Shown: positions 63,972 to 64,000 of the stretch, piece by piece
How the letters are laid out: every line of letters begins with the position of its first letter
Numbering within the stretch: position 1 is the stretch's first letter
Assembly (NCBI GenBank): GCA_020832705.1
Contig: JAFIEE010000001.1
Span: forward strand, 1-64,000
Source: Paracoccaceae bacterium
GTDB lineage: Bacteria; Pseudomonadota; Alphaproteobacteria; Rhodobacterales; Rhodobacteraceae
Direction: 5' to 3'
DNA length: 64,000 nt
The notes under the pieces: generated by a model
The model's database searches: none
Told to the model about the DNA's origin: nothing
What the model saw: only the letters and a program-made list of their open reading frames with translations
Made by a program: the position numbers and the translations under genes

Positions 63972-64000
63972 ATGTCGAAAGATCGAACCAGCCCGACATC
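63972..64000 (+). CDS. possible start of a divergent gene, cut by the window edge
   Basis: An ATG at 63972 begins MSKDRTSPT and runs off the window. It is divergent from the BKACE operon, 79 bp away, which is the usual position for a transcriptional regulator. Ten codons cannot establish that; ATGs at 63961 and 63964 are in another frame. Confidence 0.3.

Overview
The window is chromosomal DNA of a high-GC alphaproteobacterium, most likely a Rhodobacteraceae (Roseobacter/Rhodobacter-type) organism. The evidence is the strongly GC-biased third codon positions, the glnB-glnA pair, a gcvT-gcvH-gcvP operon behind a tandem glycine riboswitch, a LuxI-type synthase, many ABC uptake operons with catabolic genes, and PepSY, DsrE and MipA periplasmic or outer-membrane proteins typical of the group. 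I see no tRNA, rRNA, CRISPR array, intact insertion sequence or prophage.

Layout. 0-2.6 kb: polar amino acid ABC transporter (minus strand). 2.6-6.3 kb: nnr repair enzyme divergent from glnB-glnA, which ends in a clear terminator. 6.4-12.2 kb: five-gene peptide/opine-type ABC operon. 12.4-13.7 kb: MipA-like and DsrE-like exported proteins. 13.8-13.9 kb: an extreme G-run/C-run flanked by a 20-bp direct repeat. 14-18.9 kb: glycine cleavage operon with an extra small gene between gcvH and gcvP. 19-25.3 kb: gamma-glutamylcyclotransferase-like gene, luxI without a neighbouring luxR, rpsT, an HtrA protease, rarA and queG. 25.4-27 kb: outer-membrane barrel gene bracketed by relics of two different transposases. 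27.2-33.5 kb: SulP transporter, double UspA protein, TraR/DksA zinc-finger protein, MFS transporter, M20-type hydrolase and a relic of an FAD-linked oxidase.

33.6-43.9 kb is a nine-gene catabolic operon. It has a branched-chain-type ABC importer with LivH and LivM fused, a ureohydrolase-fold protein lacking one canonical metal histidine, a 2-hydroxyacid dehydrogenase, a TIM-barrel amidohydrolase, a RidA protein and a Rieske oxygenase. A divergent LysR gene and two perfect dyads lie upstream. 43.9-50.3 kb is a partly decayed surface-glycan decoration locus: sulfotransferase, a duplicated licD/cytidylyltransferase module with reciprocal decay, a second LicD, a CDP-alcohol phosphotransferase, nucleotidyltransferase and epimerase fragments, and a ~105-bp repeated leader.

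50.4-54.4 kb is the least familiar part. Two secreted glycine-rich proteins share a PRC-barrel-like C-terminal domain and flank a degenerate receiver protein, a PepSY-like protein and a membrane-anchored LuxR-type regulator. 54.7-63.9 kb is an eight-gene operon with a spermidine/putrescine-type importer, a BKACE (DUF849) enzyme, an acyl-CoA dehydrogenase, an ADP-forming acyl-CoA ligase and a serine hydrolase, probably a dedicated uptake and CoA-dependent catabolic pathway.

The best candidates for undescribed systems are the 50.4-54.4 kb glycine-rich/PRC module, the 33.6-42.8 kb Rieske/ureohydrolase operon and the 54.7-63.9 kb BKACE operon.
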